Positions 19,223-29,158 of a DNA stretch of 64,000 bases are shown one piece after another. The DNA lies in the NCBI RefSeq assembly GCF_048553275.1, contig NZ_JBLZMW010000016.1:62001-126000 (forward strand). Reading direction: 5' to 3'. Every line of letters begins with the position of its first letter. The stretch's first letter is position 1. Under the pieces are notes generated by a model that had not been told where the DNA came from, did no database searches, and was given only the letters and a program-made list of their open reading frames with translations. The stretch is from Pacificoceanicola sp048553275. GTDB lineage: Bacteria > Pseudomonadota > Alphaproteobacteria > Rhodobacterales > Rhodobacteraceae. Made by a program: the position numbers and the translations under genes.

Positions 19223-19648
19223 ATGTTCAAGAAAATTCTTCTCGCCATCGACCTGAACCAGACCAAAGGCAAACGGCGCGCCGCAGAAGGCGCATGTCAG
19301 CTGGCGATTGCCAATAATGCCGAACTGCATGTGCTGAACGTGGTGCCGGACAGCGGCATGGCCATGGTCGGCGCAGCGCTTGGACCTGAGCACGCCGAGC
19401 GCATCCGCGAGGAGGCGCAGGCGCAACTGATGGATTGGGCGGCGCAGGTGCTTCCAAATGAAATCACACCGCATCTGCACGTGGTGCAAGGCAATATCTA
19501 TGACACGATCCTCCGCACGGCGGACAGGATCGAGGCGGATGCGATCGTGGTCGGCGCGCATCGCCCCGAGCTGCGCGACTATCTTGTCGGACCGAACGCG
19601 GCGCGTGTTGTGCGTCACGCCAACCAGTCCGTGTTTGTCATTCGTTAG
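19223..19648 (+). CDS. Universal stress protein (UspA/TeaD-like)
   Basis: A 141-residue single Usp domain: KKILLAIDLNQTK at the N-terminus and VVGAHRPELRDYLVGPNAARVVRHANQSVFVIR at the C-terminus, close to the ATP-binding G-2x-G-9x-G(S/N) motif. It begins 13 bases after the TRAP permease with GAGGGGACC upstream, so it is co-transcribed. TeaD is the known precedent of a Usp protein regulating a TRAP transporter; a similar role is inferred here. Confidence 0.9.
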   Translation: MFKKILLAIDLNQTKGKRRAAEGACQLAIANNAELHVLNVVPDSGMAMVGAALGPEHAERIREEAQAQLMDWAAQVLPNEITPHLHVVQGNIYDTILRTADRIEADAIVVGAHRPELRDYLVGPNAARVVRHANQSVFVIR

Positions 19649-19683
19649 AGTGGGTTTGGGGCTCTGCCCCGTCTCGCTGCGCG

Positions 19684-19768
19684 AGCCTCCCCGGGATATT
19701 TGCGCAGAGAAGAAACTGGGTGATATAGGCCTGTCTTCTTCTCTGTCGTAAATATCCCCGCCGGAGGC
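19684..19768. repeat. Large imperfect inverted repeat, convergent terminator
   Basis: Left arm AGCCTCCCCGGGATATTT...AGAGAAGAA pairs with right arm TTCTTCTCT...AAATATCCC...GGAGGCT. It lies between the convergent usp and gntR genes. The CCTCCCCGGGATATTT core resembles a common Rhodobacteraceae intergenic repeat. Probably a bidirectional terminator. Confidence 0.75.
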
Positions 19769-19800
19769 TGCCGCGCGGAAGTGACTGGCGCATTCGGGTA

Positions 19801-20565
19801 TTATTCTGAGATGAACCTGCGCGCCATTTCCGCTTCTTGGCCGCGCATCAAGGACCAAGCGGTTTCCATGTGAGCCTTCATGATCGCCCGTGCGGCTCCC
19901 GCGTCGCCCTCGCGCAGGGCCATCAGCAGGCGGGATTGGTAATCGCGTCCCTTGGCCCAGAGTTCTTCGTTCGGTGGGGCGTAGAGTTGGCGGTAGACGG
20001 TCAGATCCGAGAGCAGCTTGATCATGAAATCGAGGATGAAGCTGAGCAAGGGGTTGTTGACTTGTTCGGCAAGCAGCGCGTGAAAGCGAAGGGAGGCAAT
20101 GTGTTGGGCGCGTTCTTCGTCGGGGGAGCGGGCGGGTTCGGAGTAGGCGGTTGTGTTGGCTTCAAGCTCGGCCAGGGTCTCTTCGGAGAGATGTCCGGCC
20201 AACTGCGCGACCATGTCCGGTTCGAGGATGACCCGAAGCCCGTAGATGTCGTCGATGGTCAGGTCCTTGAAGTAGAAGTAGTTGCCGAGCAGGGCCTTGG
20301 CGCGCTGGCGGCTGACTTCGTGCACGAAGCTGCCGCCGCCGGGGCCGGTGCGCGTCTTGATCAGGCCCTGGGCTTCGAGAATGCGCATGGCTTCGCGGAT
20401 TGTGCCTTTTGCCATGCCGAAACGCGCGATCAGCTCGACCTCTCCGGGCAGGCGGTCTCCGGCGCGCAGGCCCTCGGAGACGACCCAGTCCTTGATCGCT
20501 TCGGCGACCTGTGCCGGCCGGCTGAGTTTGGCTTCGAGCTTAGAGCGGGTGATGGCAGGCGGCAA
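19801..20565 (-). CDS. GntR-family transcriptional regulator, FCD type
   Basis: A 254-residue regulator: N-terminal winged helix (VAEAIKDWVVSEGLRAGDRL, then LIARFGMAKGTIREAMRILE) and an all-helical FCD ligand domain (IYGLRVILEPDMVAQLA, HASLRFH-like metal site). Last gene of the ABC transporter operon. The TTG at 20565 is chosen because GAGGAGA lies 8 bases upstream; it overlaps the preceding ATPase gene by 26 bases. It probably controls the transporter through the palindromes at 26.1 kb. Confidence 0.85.
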   Translation of the reverse strand: MPPAITRSKLEAKLSRPAQVAEAIKDWVVSEGLRAGDRLPGEVELIARFGMAKGTIREAMRILEAQGLIKTRTGPGGGSFVHEVSRQRAKALLGNYFYFKDLTIDDIYGLRVILEPDMVAQLAGHLSEETLAELEANTTAYSEPARSPDEERAQHIASLRFHALLAEQVNNPLLSFILDFMIKLLSDLTVYRQLYAPPNEELWAKGRDYQSRLLMALREGDAGAARAIMKAHMETAWSLMRGQEAEMARRFISE

Positions 20566-21490
20566 ACTGATCTTCTCCTCTGGCGACCAGCAAGGGGGTT
20601 TCTTTGCGGCACAGCGCTGTGGCCTTGGGGCAGCGCGAGGCAAAGGCGCAGCCCGGCGGCGGGTTCAGCGGGTCGGGCAGCTCCGTGCCCTTTTGCTCGG
20701 GCGCGGTCAAGGGGCGGCCGACAACCGGTGCGCTGTCCGCAAGCAGCTTGGTATAGGGATGTTTGGGAGCGGCGAAGATGCGCTCCGCCCTGCCGATTTC
20801 GACGACGGAGCCGAAATAGAGCACCATGACGCGGTCAGACACCGCTTCGACCACGGCCAGATCGTGACTGATGAAGAGATAGGTCAGGCCGAATTGTTGT
20901 TTGAGATCAGCCAGCAGGTTCAGCACCTGCGCCTGGACCGACACATCGAGCGCCGAGACCGGCTCATCCAGTATGATGATCTCCGGCGAGGCGGCGAGGG
21001 CGCGTGCAATGCCGATTCTTTGTGCCTGACCGCCGGAGAATTCATGCGGGTAGCGGCTGAGGAAGTCCTCGCGCAGGTTCACCGAGGCGAAGATTTCCGC
21101 GATGCGCGCATCCCGCTGCACCCTGTCCATGTGGTAGAGCCGTTTCAGCGGCGCGTCCATGATCTGGCGGATTGTCTTGCGCGGGTTGAGGCTGCTGATC
21201 GGGTCCTGAAAGACATACTGGATGAGCCGTCCGAAGACGGCTGGATCAGCTGTATCGAGGGCTTTTCCGGCGATTTCGATCGCACCGGTGGTCGGCGCCA
21301 GCAGGCCGACGAGCATGCGCGCGAGGGTCGATTTCCCGCAGCCACTCTCCCCGACGATTCCGAGGGTTTCGCCGGTTTCTACCGAGAAGGACATGGGCCG
21401 CACCGCCCGCACGCCATCGCGGGACGTGCCAAAGAGGCCGGACTTGACGGGGAAGGTCTTGGACAGATCGTCGACGTTGAGGGCGGTCAT
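20540..21490 (-). CDS. Peptide-type ABC transporter ATPase (DppF/OppF-like)
   Basis: A 316-residue ATP-binding subunit. Walker A GESGCGKST, signature SGGQAQRIGIARAL, Walker B IIILDEPVSALDVS, and the C-terminal oligopeptide/dipeptide cluster PPPGCAFASRCPKATALC, whose cysteines are typical of OppD/OppF chains. The start overlaps the stop of the upstream permease-ATPase gene (ATGA). Confidence 0.94.
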   Translation of the reverse strand: MTALNVDDLSKTFPVKSGLFGTSRDGVRAVRPMSFSVETGETLGIVGESGCGKSTLARMLVGLLAPTTGAIEIAGKALDTADPAVFGRLIQYVFQDPISSLNPRKTIRQIMDAPLKRLYHMDRVQRDARIAEIFASVNLREDFLSRYPHEFSGGQAQRIGIARALAASPEIIILDEPVSALDVSVQAQVLNLLADLKQQFGLTYLFISHDLAVVEAVSDRVMVLYFGSVVEIGRAERIFAAPKHPYTKLLADSAPVVGRPLTAPEQKGTELPDPLNPPPGCAFASRCPKATALCRKETPLLVARGEDQFAACHHPL

Positions 21491-23351
21491 GTGAGGTCCT
21501 CTTCGGGGAAGATGCAGCGCACGGCGCGGGCACCCTGGCCGCCGAGGTCGATGTCCGCCCGGGTGCATGCGTCCTGCGCCTTGTGGCAGCGCGGGGCAAA
21601 AGCGCAGCCATCCGGCAGGTTGTCGACCACCGGCGGCAGGCCCGGGATCGCGGCCAGCGTTCGTCTGCCGCCGCCCAGTTCGGGCACGCAGGCGATCAGG
21701 CGTTTGGTGTAGGGATGCGCGGGTGCGTCGAGCACGGCTTTTGTCGGGCCTTCCTCGACGATTTGTCCGGCGTACATCACCGCAACGCGATCGCACAGCT
21801 GCGCCACCACGCCGAAGTCATGGGTGATGAAGATGATCGCGAGGCCGCGCTCGCGCCGCAGGTCGTTGAGCAGGGAGAGGATCTGCGCCTGCACCGTGAC
21901 ATCCAGCGCCGTGGTTGGCTCATCCGCGATGATCACGTCCGGATCGTTTGCCAGCGCCATGGCAATGCCGACGCGTTGCCGCATGCCGCCGGACATCTCA
22001 TGCGGATAATCGTTGAGACGGCTTTCGGCGTTGGGAATGCGCACCGATTTCAGAAGGTCCAACGCCCGCGCGCGGCCCTCGGCCCTGCTGATGCGATGAT
22101 GCGAGGAGATTGCCTCGATCAGTTGATCGCCGATGCGGTAGAGCGGGTGCAGTGTGGCCAGAGGGTCCTGAAAGATATAGGCGACGTTCTCGCCGCGCTT
22201 TCGGCGCAGGTCCGCATAGCTGCCGCTCAGCAGGTCCTCGCCGTCATAGCGTACCGCGCCGCCGGTTATGACGCCGGGGGGCGAGGCGACGAGGCCCATG
22301 ACCGACAGCGCGGTGACCGACTTGCCAGAGCCGCTTTCGCCGATCACGCCAAGGCATTCGCCCGGCTTGACGTGGAGCGAGACCTTGTTCACCGCGCGAT
22401 AGATGCGTGCGCCGACGTGAAACTGTGTCTCCAGCGCCTGAATGTTCAGCAGGCCCTTGTTTTTCTGTGCCGGAACCGGACCCTGCCGGTCGACGCGGGT
22501 CGTGGCCAACGGACGGCTCAGCGCGCCGGATTTCAGGCGCGGATCGAGCGCATCGCGCACACCGTCGCCAAGCAGGTTCACGCTCATCACGATGAGGAAG
22601 ATCATCACGCCGGGCACCACGGAGGTGTGCGGCGCGCGGATCATCGCCGCACGGGCTTCGCCGAGCATGGAGCCGAGGTCCGCCTGGGGCGGTTGACTGC
22701 CAAGGCCGAGGAAGGAGAGACCGGCGGTTTCAAGGATCATCCAGCCCACGGTGGTGGACATGGCGATGACGATCACCGGCAGGACATTGGGCAGGATTTC
22801 CGACAGGATAATCCGGGTGTTGCCCATGCCTGCAAGTTTGGCGGCATCGACGAACTCGCGCCCGGCGAGCGAGACCGTCACGCCGCGGATATTGCGGGCG
22901 AAGAACGGCACGTTGACGGCGGCCACGGCAATCAGCGCATTCATCAGGCCGGGGCCAAGCGCCGCCACGATGGCCAGCGCCAGAAGGATGTAGGGAAACG
23001 CCATCAGCATGTCGACGACGCGCATGATGATGTTGTCCGTGCGCCCGCCATAGTAGCCCGCGATGATGCCGATCGCGCTGCCGATGGTGGCGGCGGCGAC
23101 GGCGGCGACAATGCCGACGGCAATGCTCAGCCGCGTACCATAGAGCAGGCGCGCCAGAAGATCGCGGCCCAGGTGATCTGTGCCGAGCAGGCCCGCCTCG
23201 CCGAGGGGCAGGGCGAACTTGTTCGCCGTGTCGATCACATCCGGGTCCGCCAGCGGCAGCAATGGCGTCAGGAGCACGAGCAACAGGATTGCCCCGAGCA
23301 CAATCGCGCCAAGCGCGGCGAGGCGGTTGCGGAAGAGCAGACGCAGAAAGC

Positions 23352-23355
<4 letters not shown>
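21487..23355 (-). CDS. Fused ABC permease-ATPase (DppC-DppD in one chain)
   Basis: A 622-residue fusion. Residues 1-285 are a DppC-like permease with about six helices and the EAA-loop region (EFVDAAKLAGMGNTRIILSE). After a linker of about 25 residues, 305-622 form a full ATPase: GESGSGKSV, MSGGMRQRVGIAMAL, VIIADEPTTALDVT and C-terminal GCAFAPRCHKAQDAC. No stop or frameshift separates the halves. The usual arrangement is two genes; fused forms are known but uncommon. Start overlaps the upstream permease stop. Confidence 0.93.
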
Positions 23356-24299
<944 letters not shown>

Positions 24300-24441
24300 G
24301 GACATCCCCTGTTGGATGGTTCAGGTCATGCGGCTGTTTGGAAAGAGACCGCGCCCGAGTTTTATCTTGGCTGAAGAATCTCCCGGCTGCCGCCTTTGTC
24401 GTGCGTTGAAGCAAAGGGCGATGCCGACAGGAGGGGGCGGT

Positions 24442-24470
24442 GGGGCGGGCGCTTGCGCGCCCGCGACCCC
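24442..24470 (-). terminator. Stable hairpin between binding-protein and permease genes
   Basis: GGGGCGGGCGC / GCGCCCGCGACCCC-type stem with a very short loop starts right at the end of the binding-protein gene, without a T run. Such hairpins protect the upstream mRNA and lower expression of the downstream permeases. Confidence 0.6.
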
Positions 24471-26048
24471 TCAGTTCTTCACGACATCCGCCAGTTGCAG
24501 CAGGAAGGATGGCTCAAGGCTGAAATTCTCCACGCGGTCCGAGGTCACCGCGTTCTGCTTCCAGTTGGCGACAAAGACCCAGGGCGCATCGTCCTGCACG
24601 ATCTCCTGCATTTCTTTGTAGAGAGCCGCGCGTTCGGATTGATCCGTGGCCACCCGCGCCTGTTCGAGCAGGGTGTCGACCTCCGGGTTCGAATAATAGC
24701 CCGAGTTGAAGCCGCCCTTGTCCGGCCAGGCGTCGCTGCGCAGCGCAAGGTAGGGCAGGGTGTCGGGATCGTTGGTCATCCAGGCCATCTCCGCCATGTC
24801 CGCCTTGCCTTCGAGACCGGGGTTCACCTCGCCGAGGAAGGTATTCCACTCATAGGTCTCAATCGTCACGTCAAAGCCGACGGCGGCAAGGTCGGCCTGA
24901 ATGGCGGTGCCCATGGCAACCGGATCGAGCATGCCAGAGCCGCCTTCGGTCACGAAGAAGGTCAGCTCCGCCCCTTCGGCCCCGGCCTCGGCCAGCAGCG
25001 CCTTGGCCTTTTCGGGATCATAGGGGTAGGGGTCCAGCGCGTCATTGTAGGCCCATGCAAAGGCGGGCGGCGTCGGACCGGCAGCGACCTCCGCGGTGCC
25101 TTCCAGCACGTCGTTCACCAAGGCTTCCTTATTGATGGCGTAGTTTGCCGCCTGCCGCACCTTTTTGTCGGCGAAGGGGCCTTCCTTGGCGTTCAGGATG
25201 AGGAACCAAACGTGCGGGCCTGCCTGTTCGACCACGTTGAAGTCATCGCCCGTGAATTGTGACAGGGACGTCGGGGGCACCTCGACCATCATGTCGATGC
25301 CACCCGCGAGCATCTCCGCCACACGGGTGTTGGCGTCTGTGATCGGGCGGAAGACAACGGCCTCCGTCCCCGCAGGATCGCCCCAATAATCGGGGTTTTT
25401 CTCGACAACCACGGCTTCATTCGAGCGCCATTCGGTGAATTTGAACGGGCCTGTTCCGGCCGGGCTGCGGCCGAAATCCGCGCCATTGGCCTCGACCGCC
25501 GCCGGCGAGACCATGAGGCCGGTTGGATAGGCAAGGTTTGACAGGAACGGCGCATAGGGGCCGTTGAGGGTGAATTTCACCGTGTAGTCATCGAGGGCAG
25601 TCGTCTCCGTCACCGCGCTGAAGAAGAAGGCCAGCGGGAAGGGGCCGGTGTTGTGATAGGGGTGATCCTCGTTCAGCATCCGGTCGAAGTTGAATTTCAC
25701 CGCCTCGGCGTTGAAGGGCGTGCCATCGTGGAACATCACGCCTTCGCGCAGGGTGAAGGTGTATTCGGTGCCGTCCTCGGAAATCTCCCAGGCCGTCGCC
25801 AGCCCCGGCTCTACCTCAAGCGTGCCGGGCTTGTAGCGCACGAGACCCTCGTAAAGGTTTACCAGAATGCGGAAGTCGTTGACCGCCGTGACCGCTGCGG
25901 GATCGAGCGATTTGGGCTCGGCGATCTGACCGACGATCAGCACCCCTTCGGGCGTTTGCGCAAGCGCTGGCACGGTCAGTGACCCAAGGGCCAGCGTGGA
26001 GGTTGCGGCGGCCAGCAAGGTCCGGCGCGTCATGGAAAAGAGGTTCAT
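24471..26048 (-). CDS. Peptide/nickel-type ABC transporter substrate-binding protein
   Basis: A 525-residue periplasmic protein of the SBP_bac_5 (DppA/OppA) family. Signal peptide with a Tat-like TRRTLLAAA, cleaved near PALAQT. Family motifs: LVNLYEGLVRYKPG, GTEYTFTLREGVMFHDGTPFNAEAVKF. Start at 26048 behind GGGAG; the longer open frame would begin inside the operator region. The ligand is not evident: probably a peptide or amino-acid derivative, given the DUF1028 and GntR context. Confidence 0.94.
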   Translation of the reverse strand: MNLFSMTRRTLLAAATSTLALGSLTVPALAQTPEGVLIVGQIAEPKSLDPAAVTAVNDFRILVNLYEGLVRYKPGTLEVEPGLATAWEISEDGTEYTFTLREGVMFHDGTPFNAEAVKFNFDRMLNEDHPYHNTGPFPLAFFFSAVTETTALDDYTVKFTLNGPYAPFLSNLAYPTGLMVSPAAVEANGADFGRSPAGTGPFKFTEWRSNEAVVVEKNPDYWGDPAGTEAVVFRPITDANTRVAEMLAGGIDMMVEVPPTSLSQFTGDDFNVVEQAGPHVWFLILNAKEGPFADKKVRQAANYAINKEALVNDVLEGTAEVAAGPTPPAFAWAYNDALDPYPYDPEKAKALLAEAGAEGAELTFFVTEGGSGMLDPVAMGTAIQADLAAVGFDVTIETYEWNTFLGEVNPGLEGKADMAEMAWMTNDPDTLPYLALRSDAWPDKGGFNSGYYSNPEVDTLLEQARVATDQSERAALYKEMQEIVQDDAPWVFVANWKQNAVTSDRVENFSLEPSFLLQLADVVKN

Positions 26049-26085
26049 TGTTGGCGACTCCCTGTCATTGTTCTTTGAGGCTAAA

Positions 26086-26126
26086 TTATCATGATAAATT
26101 GCATCGGTCAATTTTTCATGATAAAT
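26086..26126. promoter_or_regulatory. Paired palindromic operators in the divergent promoter
   Basis: A perfect 12-bp palindrome TTATCATGATAA (26086-26097) and a second copy with one mismatch, ATTTTTCATGATAAAT (26111-26126), have centres 27 bp apart. They lie between the ABC transporter operon and the DUF1028 gene. Size and symmetry suit a GntR/FCD dimer, and the GntR gene at the end of the operon is the natural candidate. Confidence 0.7.
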
Positions 26127-26153
26127 TTGGCCGTCCATAAGGAAAGCCTGTTC

Positions 26154-26849
26154 ATGACTTACTCAATTCTCGTCCGCGACCCTGCAACCGGTACGCTGGG
26201 AGGGGCTGCCACCACGGGCAGCCTTTGCGTGGGGGGCTGGGTGTTGCGCGGGCGGGTCGGGGTTGGACTGTCGGCGAGTCAGGGAGCGGCGCCTTCGACG
26301 TTCTGGGGCGAAGATGTTCTGGACCGCATGGCCGGAGGCGCGGGTGCGCCCAGTGCGGTACGGGCCGTAACGGAGGCGGACCCGGGCCGGGCGCAGCGGC
26401 AGCTTACGGCGCTTGATGGCACTGGCACGGCGGCGATCTTTACCGGAGCGGACAACACGCCCGCGATGGGGCATTGCCTTTTGCCGGGTGGCATCGCGGC
26501 GGGCAATCTTCTGACCTCCGAAGCGGTTCTGGAGGCGGCGGCGGCGGGGTATGAGACGGCGCCGGGCGGCATGGCCGAGCGGTTGATTGCCGCGCTGCGC
26601 GCCGGGGAGCGCGCCGGAAGTGACAGCCGGGGGCTGATGTCGGCGGCTCTCCTGATCCTGCACCCGGAGCACGCGCCAATGACCCTGCGCGTGGATTATC
26701 ACGACAGCGATCCCATCGGCGCCCTTGCGGCGCTGCACGCGCGGGCGAGTTCCGGCTTCTATGCGGAGTGGGCTGCAGAGGTGCCCTGCGAAGCCGATCC
26801 CACGCGGGTACTCTCTTCGGAATTCCTGAGGAAAAACAAGACAGACTGA
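26154..26849 (+). CDS. DUF1028 protein (Ntn-hydrolase-like)
   Basis: A 231-residue protein whose start TYSILVRDPATGTLGGAATTGSLCVGG matches DUF1028, a family related in fold to Ntn hydrolases; other conserved parts are GVGLSASQGAA and SDSRGLMSAALLI. DUF1028 genes are often next to peptide transporters and peptidases, so a role in processing the imported compound is plausible. Start at 26154 with AAGGA 11 bases upstream. Divergent from the transporter. Confidence 0.85.
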   Translation: MTYSILVRDPATGTLGGAATTGSLCVGGWVLRGRVGVGLSASQGAAPSTFWGEDVLDRMAGGAGAPSAVRAVTEADPGRAQRQLTALDGTGTAAIFTGADNTPAMGHCLLPGGIAAGNLLTSEAVLEAAAAGYETAPGGMAERLIAALRAGERAGSDSRGLMSAALLILHPEHAPMTLRVDYHDSDPIGALAALHARASSGFYAEWAAEVPCEADPTRVLSSEFLRKNKTD

Positions 26850-26944
26850 TCCGCCTGCGGATTTTCTGCACATCCCGTGCACCCCCTCTGACCGGTTCTG
26901 CTGCGACACCTTTCGCAGAGAAACAAATAACAAGAGGGACACCC

Positions 26945-28462
26945 ATGGATATTCTGACCCTGCGCGGCGTGCCGCGTGCCTTGGCGCATGACGGTTGGTG
27001 GTTGATGAGCGAAACCACGGCGGAGACGGGCGGCAGTGTTGAGCCGCCTGCCTCACGGCATTGGATCGACCGCTTGCCGCGCCGCCTGATCCTTGTGCTT
27101 CTGGCGCTGATCGTGGTGGCGGATGTGCTGTTCTATAGACAGAATGCCGGGGTATCGCTGGCGCTCTATGCCTGGGCGGTGCTGAGCGGATTTCTGGCCT
27201 TGGGGCAGGCCAGGCGGGATTGGAAACTGCCGGTCCTGATCTCGGTGCTTGGCGCAGTGCCGGTGATCGAGCATGTGCAGCTGCTCTCGGTCGCGTTCCT
27301 TTTGGGCGGTCTGATCAGCGCGCTGGCACTGCTGCGCTGGCCATTGGGGACAGCGATGCACACTCTGATCGGTCAGGCACTGCGGCTGTTCCTGAAACTC
27401 ATGGCTGCGCCTTTTGCCATCTTTATCGCCGCGATCCGGGCGATGGCCAGGCTCGGCCGGGTCGACGCGGGGCTGATCGCACGCCCGGACCGCAGCGCCG
27501 TCCGGATGGTGATCCGGAACTGGGCGTTGCCAGTTGGCGGCGGGTTGATCCTGCTGAGCTTGATGATCGAGGCGAATCCGGTTCTTGAGCTGCGTCTGAA
27601 CCAGATTATCGCTTGGGACCTGTCGAGCGAGATGACGGTTCGCATGGTGTTCTGGACCGGAATTGCGCTCTTCGTCTGGCCACTCCTGACGGCGCAACCG
27701 AAGTCGCTTGCCATTCCCGGGCCGAAGGCTGTTCGCCTGAACCTTGGCGTCAACTCCGGGTCGGTTCTTCGGGCGCTTTGGGTGTTCAACGCGCTGCTTG
27801 GCGTTCAGACGCTGATGGACCTGAGTATCCTCGTCGGCCGGGGCAGCCTTCCCGAGGGGATGAGCTATGCCGAATACGCCCATCGCGGCGCCTATCCTTT
27901 GGTGTTGACCGCGATGCTGGCGGGGGTGTTCGCCCTCATGGCGCGGCCCTTTGCCCGCGAACACAGGGCGCTGATGCCGTTGCTGATGCTGTGGCTCGCA
28001 CAGAATGTGGCGCTTTGTGCGTCGTCTGCACTGCGCCTCGAGTTGTATGTCGAGGCCTACGGGCTGACCTATCTGCGGCTGCATGCGATGATCTGGATGG
28101 CGCTGGTGGCGGCGGGGTTGGGGCTGATCGGCTGGCAAATCGTGCGGGGGCGCGACAATGGCTGGTTGCGCGGGCGGCTTGTCATGCTTGGCCTTGCCAC
28201 GCTCTATGGCGCAAGTCTCGTCAATTTCGCCGAGATCGTCGCGCGGCAGCAGCTCTCGCGGGAGGTCGCGTCGGTGGAGCATCTGGACATAAGCTATGTC
28301 TGCGGCCTTGGCCCGATGGCCCATGACGCCGTTGCACTGGCGCGCGCGGAGAATGCAGAGATCGACCATGAGATTTCGTATCGCCACTGCCCGGCGGAAC
28401 GCGTGCCGCACATCGATGGCTGGCGCGATTGGACTTTTCGCGCTTGGCGGGTTGCGCGATAA
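26945..28462 (+). CDS. Polytopic membrane protein, DUF4153/DUF4173-like
   Basis: A 505-residue protein with about 11-12 predicted helices, the first near residue 50 (RLILVLLALIVVADVLFY), and a short soluble C-terminus with SYRHCPAERVPHIDGW. YAHRGAYPLVLTAMLAGVFAL resembles the conserved stretch of DUF4153/DUF4173 membrane proteins. It is followed 24 bases later by a response regulator and kinase, so it is probably the output or sensory partner of that two-component system. Start at 26945 behind AGAGGG. Exact family is uncertain. Confidence 0.75.
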   Translation: MDILTLRGVPRALAHDGWWLMSETTAETGGSVEPPASRHWIDRLPRRLILVLLALIVVADVLFYRQNAGVSLALYAWAVLSGFLALGQARRDWKLPVLISVLGAVPVIEHVQLLSVAFLLGGLISALALLRWPLGTAMHTLIGQALRLFLKLMAAPFAIFIAAIRAMARLGRVDAGLIARPDRSAVRMVIRNWALPVGGGLILLSLMIEANPVLELRLNQIIAWDLSSEMTVRMVFWTGIALFVWPLLTAQPKSLAIPGPKAVRLNLGVNSGSVLRALWVFNALLGVQTLMDLSILVGRGSLPEGMSYAEYAHRGAYPLVLTAMLAGVFALMARPFAREHRALMPLLMLWLAQNVALCASSALRLELYVEAYGLTYLRLHAMIWMALVAAGLGLIGWQIVRGRDNGWLRGRLVMLGLATLYGASLVNFAEIVARQQLSREVASVEHLDISYVCGLGPMAHDAVALARAENAEIDHEISYRHCPAERVPHIDGWRDWTFRAWRVAR

Positions 28463-28486
28463 ACGCCGGGAAGAATGGAGACGGTC

Positions 28487-29158
28487 ATGAAAATCCTTCT
28501 GGTCGACGACGATCCAAGGCTGCGGGAGCTGGTGCGCATGGCGTTGGAGCGGGCCGATTACAGCGTTATCACCGCCCGCGACGGGCAAAGCGCGCTGACC
28601 CATGCGGGGCGGGAGGCACCGGATTTGATTGTGCTCGATATCGGCCTGCCGGAGATGGACGGGTTCGAGGTCTGCCGCCGGATCCGGACCACATCCGATG
28701 TGCCGATCCTGTTTCTGACGGCGCGTGATGACGAAGTGGACCGGATTGTCGGGCTGGAGCTGGGCGCGGATGATTACGTGACCAAACCGTTCAGCCCGCG
28801 CGAGCTTGTCGCGCGGGTTCGGGCGATCCTCAAACGCACCCAGGGGGCCGGTCAGCGGAGCGAGGCGCGCCATGGGACTGTGCGGCTTGATCGCGGGGCG
28901 CATCGCGCCTGGGTCGGGGCGGCGGAAATTGCCCTGACGTCCACAGAGTTTGCCCTGCTCGATCATCTCGTTCGACATCCCGGTCAGGTGCGATCGCGCA
29001 GACAATTGATCGCGGCGCATTGGGGCGCGAACAGCCCGGTGTCGGATCGCACGCTCGACAGCCACCTGCGCAATCTTCGCCGGAAACTGGCGGATGCGGG
29101 CGCGCCCGAGGCACTGGAAACGGTGCATGGCGTCGGCATGCGGCTGGGCGAAGCATGA
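28487..29158 (+). CDS. OmpR-family response regulator
   Basis: A 223-residue regulator. Receiver domain with acidic pocket LLVDDDP, phospho-acceptor Asp51 (IVLDIGLPEMDG) and Lys in VTKPFSPRE. The C-terminal winged helix contains LTSTEFALLDHLVRHPGQVRSR and TLDSHLRNLRRKL. ATG 28487 is chosen (GGAG 7 bases upstream); an ATG at 28475 is possible. Stop overlaps the kinase start (ATGA). Confidence 0.94.
   Translation: MKILLVDDDPRLRELVRMALERADYSVITARDGQSALTHAGREAPDLIVLDIGLPEMDGFEVCRRIRTTSDVPILFLTARDDEVDRIVGLELGADDYVTKPFSPRELVARVRAILKRTQGAGQRSEARHGTVRLDRGAHRAWVGAAEIALTSTEFALLDHLVRHPGQVRSRRQLIAAHWGANSPVSDRTLDSHLRNLRRKLADAGAPEALETVHGVGMRLGEA

Noticed and set aside
26154..26849. DUF1028 gene starting at 26091
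   Set aside because: That start lies inside the operator palindrome and has no ribosome site; ATG 26154 gives the family's normal N-terminus.
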